From Thermoflavimicrobium daqui (GTDB lineage Bacteria > Bacillota > Bacilli > Thermoactinomycetales > Thermoactinomycetaceae), in NCBI RefSeq assembly GCF_003313465.1, contig NZ_KZ845673.1:40486-104485 (forward strand): DNA of 64,000 nt, read 5' to 3'. Under the pieces are notes generated by a model. It made no database searches and was not told the DNA's origin. It saw only the letters and a program-made list of their open reading frames with translations. Within the stretch, counting starts at the first letter, position 1. Each line of letters opens with the position of its first letter. This document shows, one piece after another, positions 63,503-64,000 of this stretch. The position numbers were made by a program, and so were the translations under genes.

Positions 63503-64000
63503 TTAACCCCTCCATAAAGGTAAGTTATAATTAAAACTTTGCTGTCCTTCATAGATGGTTAGTGAGTTATCAGAAAAAATGATGAATCCATTTAATGTAT
63601 ATATACTAAAGATAGTTCGTTTTGATAGATAACCACCATTATTTATATGCTCCCAATACGTTTGCCTAAAATCTCTTATGTCTCTTGGTATAAGATTGAT
63701 ACTTAACTTATGAATCCACTTACGCCTATATTGCTTTCTTATAACAAAATAATCTTCTACTTTCTCTACTCTATATATTCCACTTTGATCTGAATACATA
63801 CCATCCATGATCGGTAAAGGTTTGGTTAAAAAATAAAACCCATATCCGACATCGACATAATAAAGTTGATCATCCAAATGAACCACTATGGCCATGTGAT
63901 CGATATCTGATTCATTGATGAAACAACCAATTAGATGGCAATCGAATCCAATAGATTTAAGCAGACAGTAAAAAGAGTAGTTCAAATGAAAACAGATTCC
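63503..64000 (-). CDS. Arylamine N-acetyltransferase-like protein, partial
   Basis: The C-terminal 165 residues are visible; the gene begins beyond the window. The NAT triad is recognisable: Cys in GICFHLNYSFYCLLKSIG, His in IDHMAIVVHL and Asp in YYVDVGYGF. NATs move acetyl from acetyl-CoA to arylamines and hydrazines; relatives close macrolactams in antibiotic pathways. The usual GG-C-F-E reads GICFH, so it is divergent. It is coupled to the copy D zinc-ribbon gene. Confidence 0.75.
   Translation of the reverse strand, partial: GICFHLNYSFYCLLKSIGFDCHLIGCFINESDIDHMAIVVHLDDQLYYVDVGYGFYFLTKPLPIMDGMYSDQSGIYRVEKVEDYFVIRKQYRRKWIHKLSINLIPRDIRDFRQTYWEHINNGGYLSKRTIFSIYTLNGFIIFSDNSLTIYEGQQSFNYNLPLWRG

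Overview
The window is about 64 kb of low-GC Firmicutes DNA. AGGAGG-type ribosome sites, frequent GTG/TTG starts, thioredoxin-type ArsC, a BM3-type self-sufficient P450 and many MerR/PadR/TetR/WYL regulators point to a soil Bacillales (Bacillaceae, Paenibacillaceae or Thermoactinomycetaceae; I cannot choose from sequence alone). No rRNA, tRNA or CRISPR array was seen. The region behaves like an accessory region: intact resistance, detoxification and regulatory genes sit among dozens of broken mobile-element pieces.

Layout. 0-20 kb: a frataxin-like gene cut by the window edge, rifampicin phosphotransferase (rph), decayed TnpB/Tn3/integrase pieces, a frameshifted MerR with two SRPBCC genes, a double-GNAT protein, a TetR/alpha-beta-hydrolase pair, a CYP102 P450-reductase with a decayed TetR gene upstream, MFS/SDR/DUF6506 remnants, a GC-rich EstB-like serine hydrolase, PadR-DUF1048, a two-headed MerR and a streptogramin B lyase (vgb) followed by DoxX. 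20-31 kb: a mosaic of fragments: Tn3 transposase N-terminus, a primase-type replication gene with iteron-like repeats, a truncated radical-SAM gene with a CYTH partner, two truncated TPR regulators that both end in a VGDPP peptide with its own ribosome site, a lasso-cyclase-like fragment, an integrase fragment, copies of a palindromic miniature element, and the first copy of an unrecognised operon (zinc ribbon plus a roughly 190-residue protein). 31-46 kb: WYL-regulated GyrI-like pair, frameshifted MocR beside proline dehydrogenase, an XRE/DUF6932 nucleotidyltransferase pair, a serine recombinase, a tiny membrane peptide, a two-part arsenic island (MarR/permease/Cys-pair proteins/ArsI facing ArsC/ACR3/ArsR), a VOC protein and an erythromycin-esterase-like protein. 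46-58 kb: a hydrolase, then a catabolic cluster read leftwards (GntR, flavin reductase-like, HpaB-like monooxygenase, nitrilase, DUF2848, cupin, MHS transporter, FAD-synthetase-like RibF), and a WYL regulator divergent from a quinone reductase. 58-64 kb: prophage remnants (portal, terminase) interrupted by a small repressor/coiled-coil module, then three more copies of the zinc-ribbon/unknown-protein operon, the last one headed by an arylamine N-acetyltransferase-like gene.

How the genes fit. Three drug-inactivation families (Rph, Vgb, Ere-like) plus an efflux remnant and the arsenic genes suggest an environmental detoxification region. The most novel-looking signals are the four-copy zinc-ribbon/unknown-protein operon and the in-frame nested VGDPP peptides at the ends of two TPR receptor genes.
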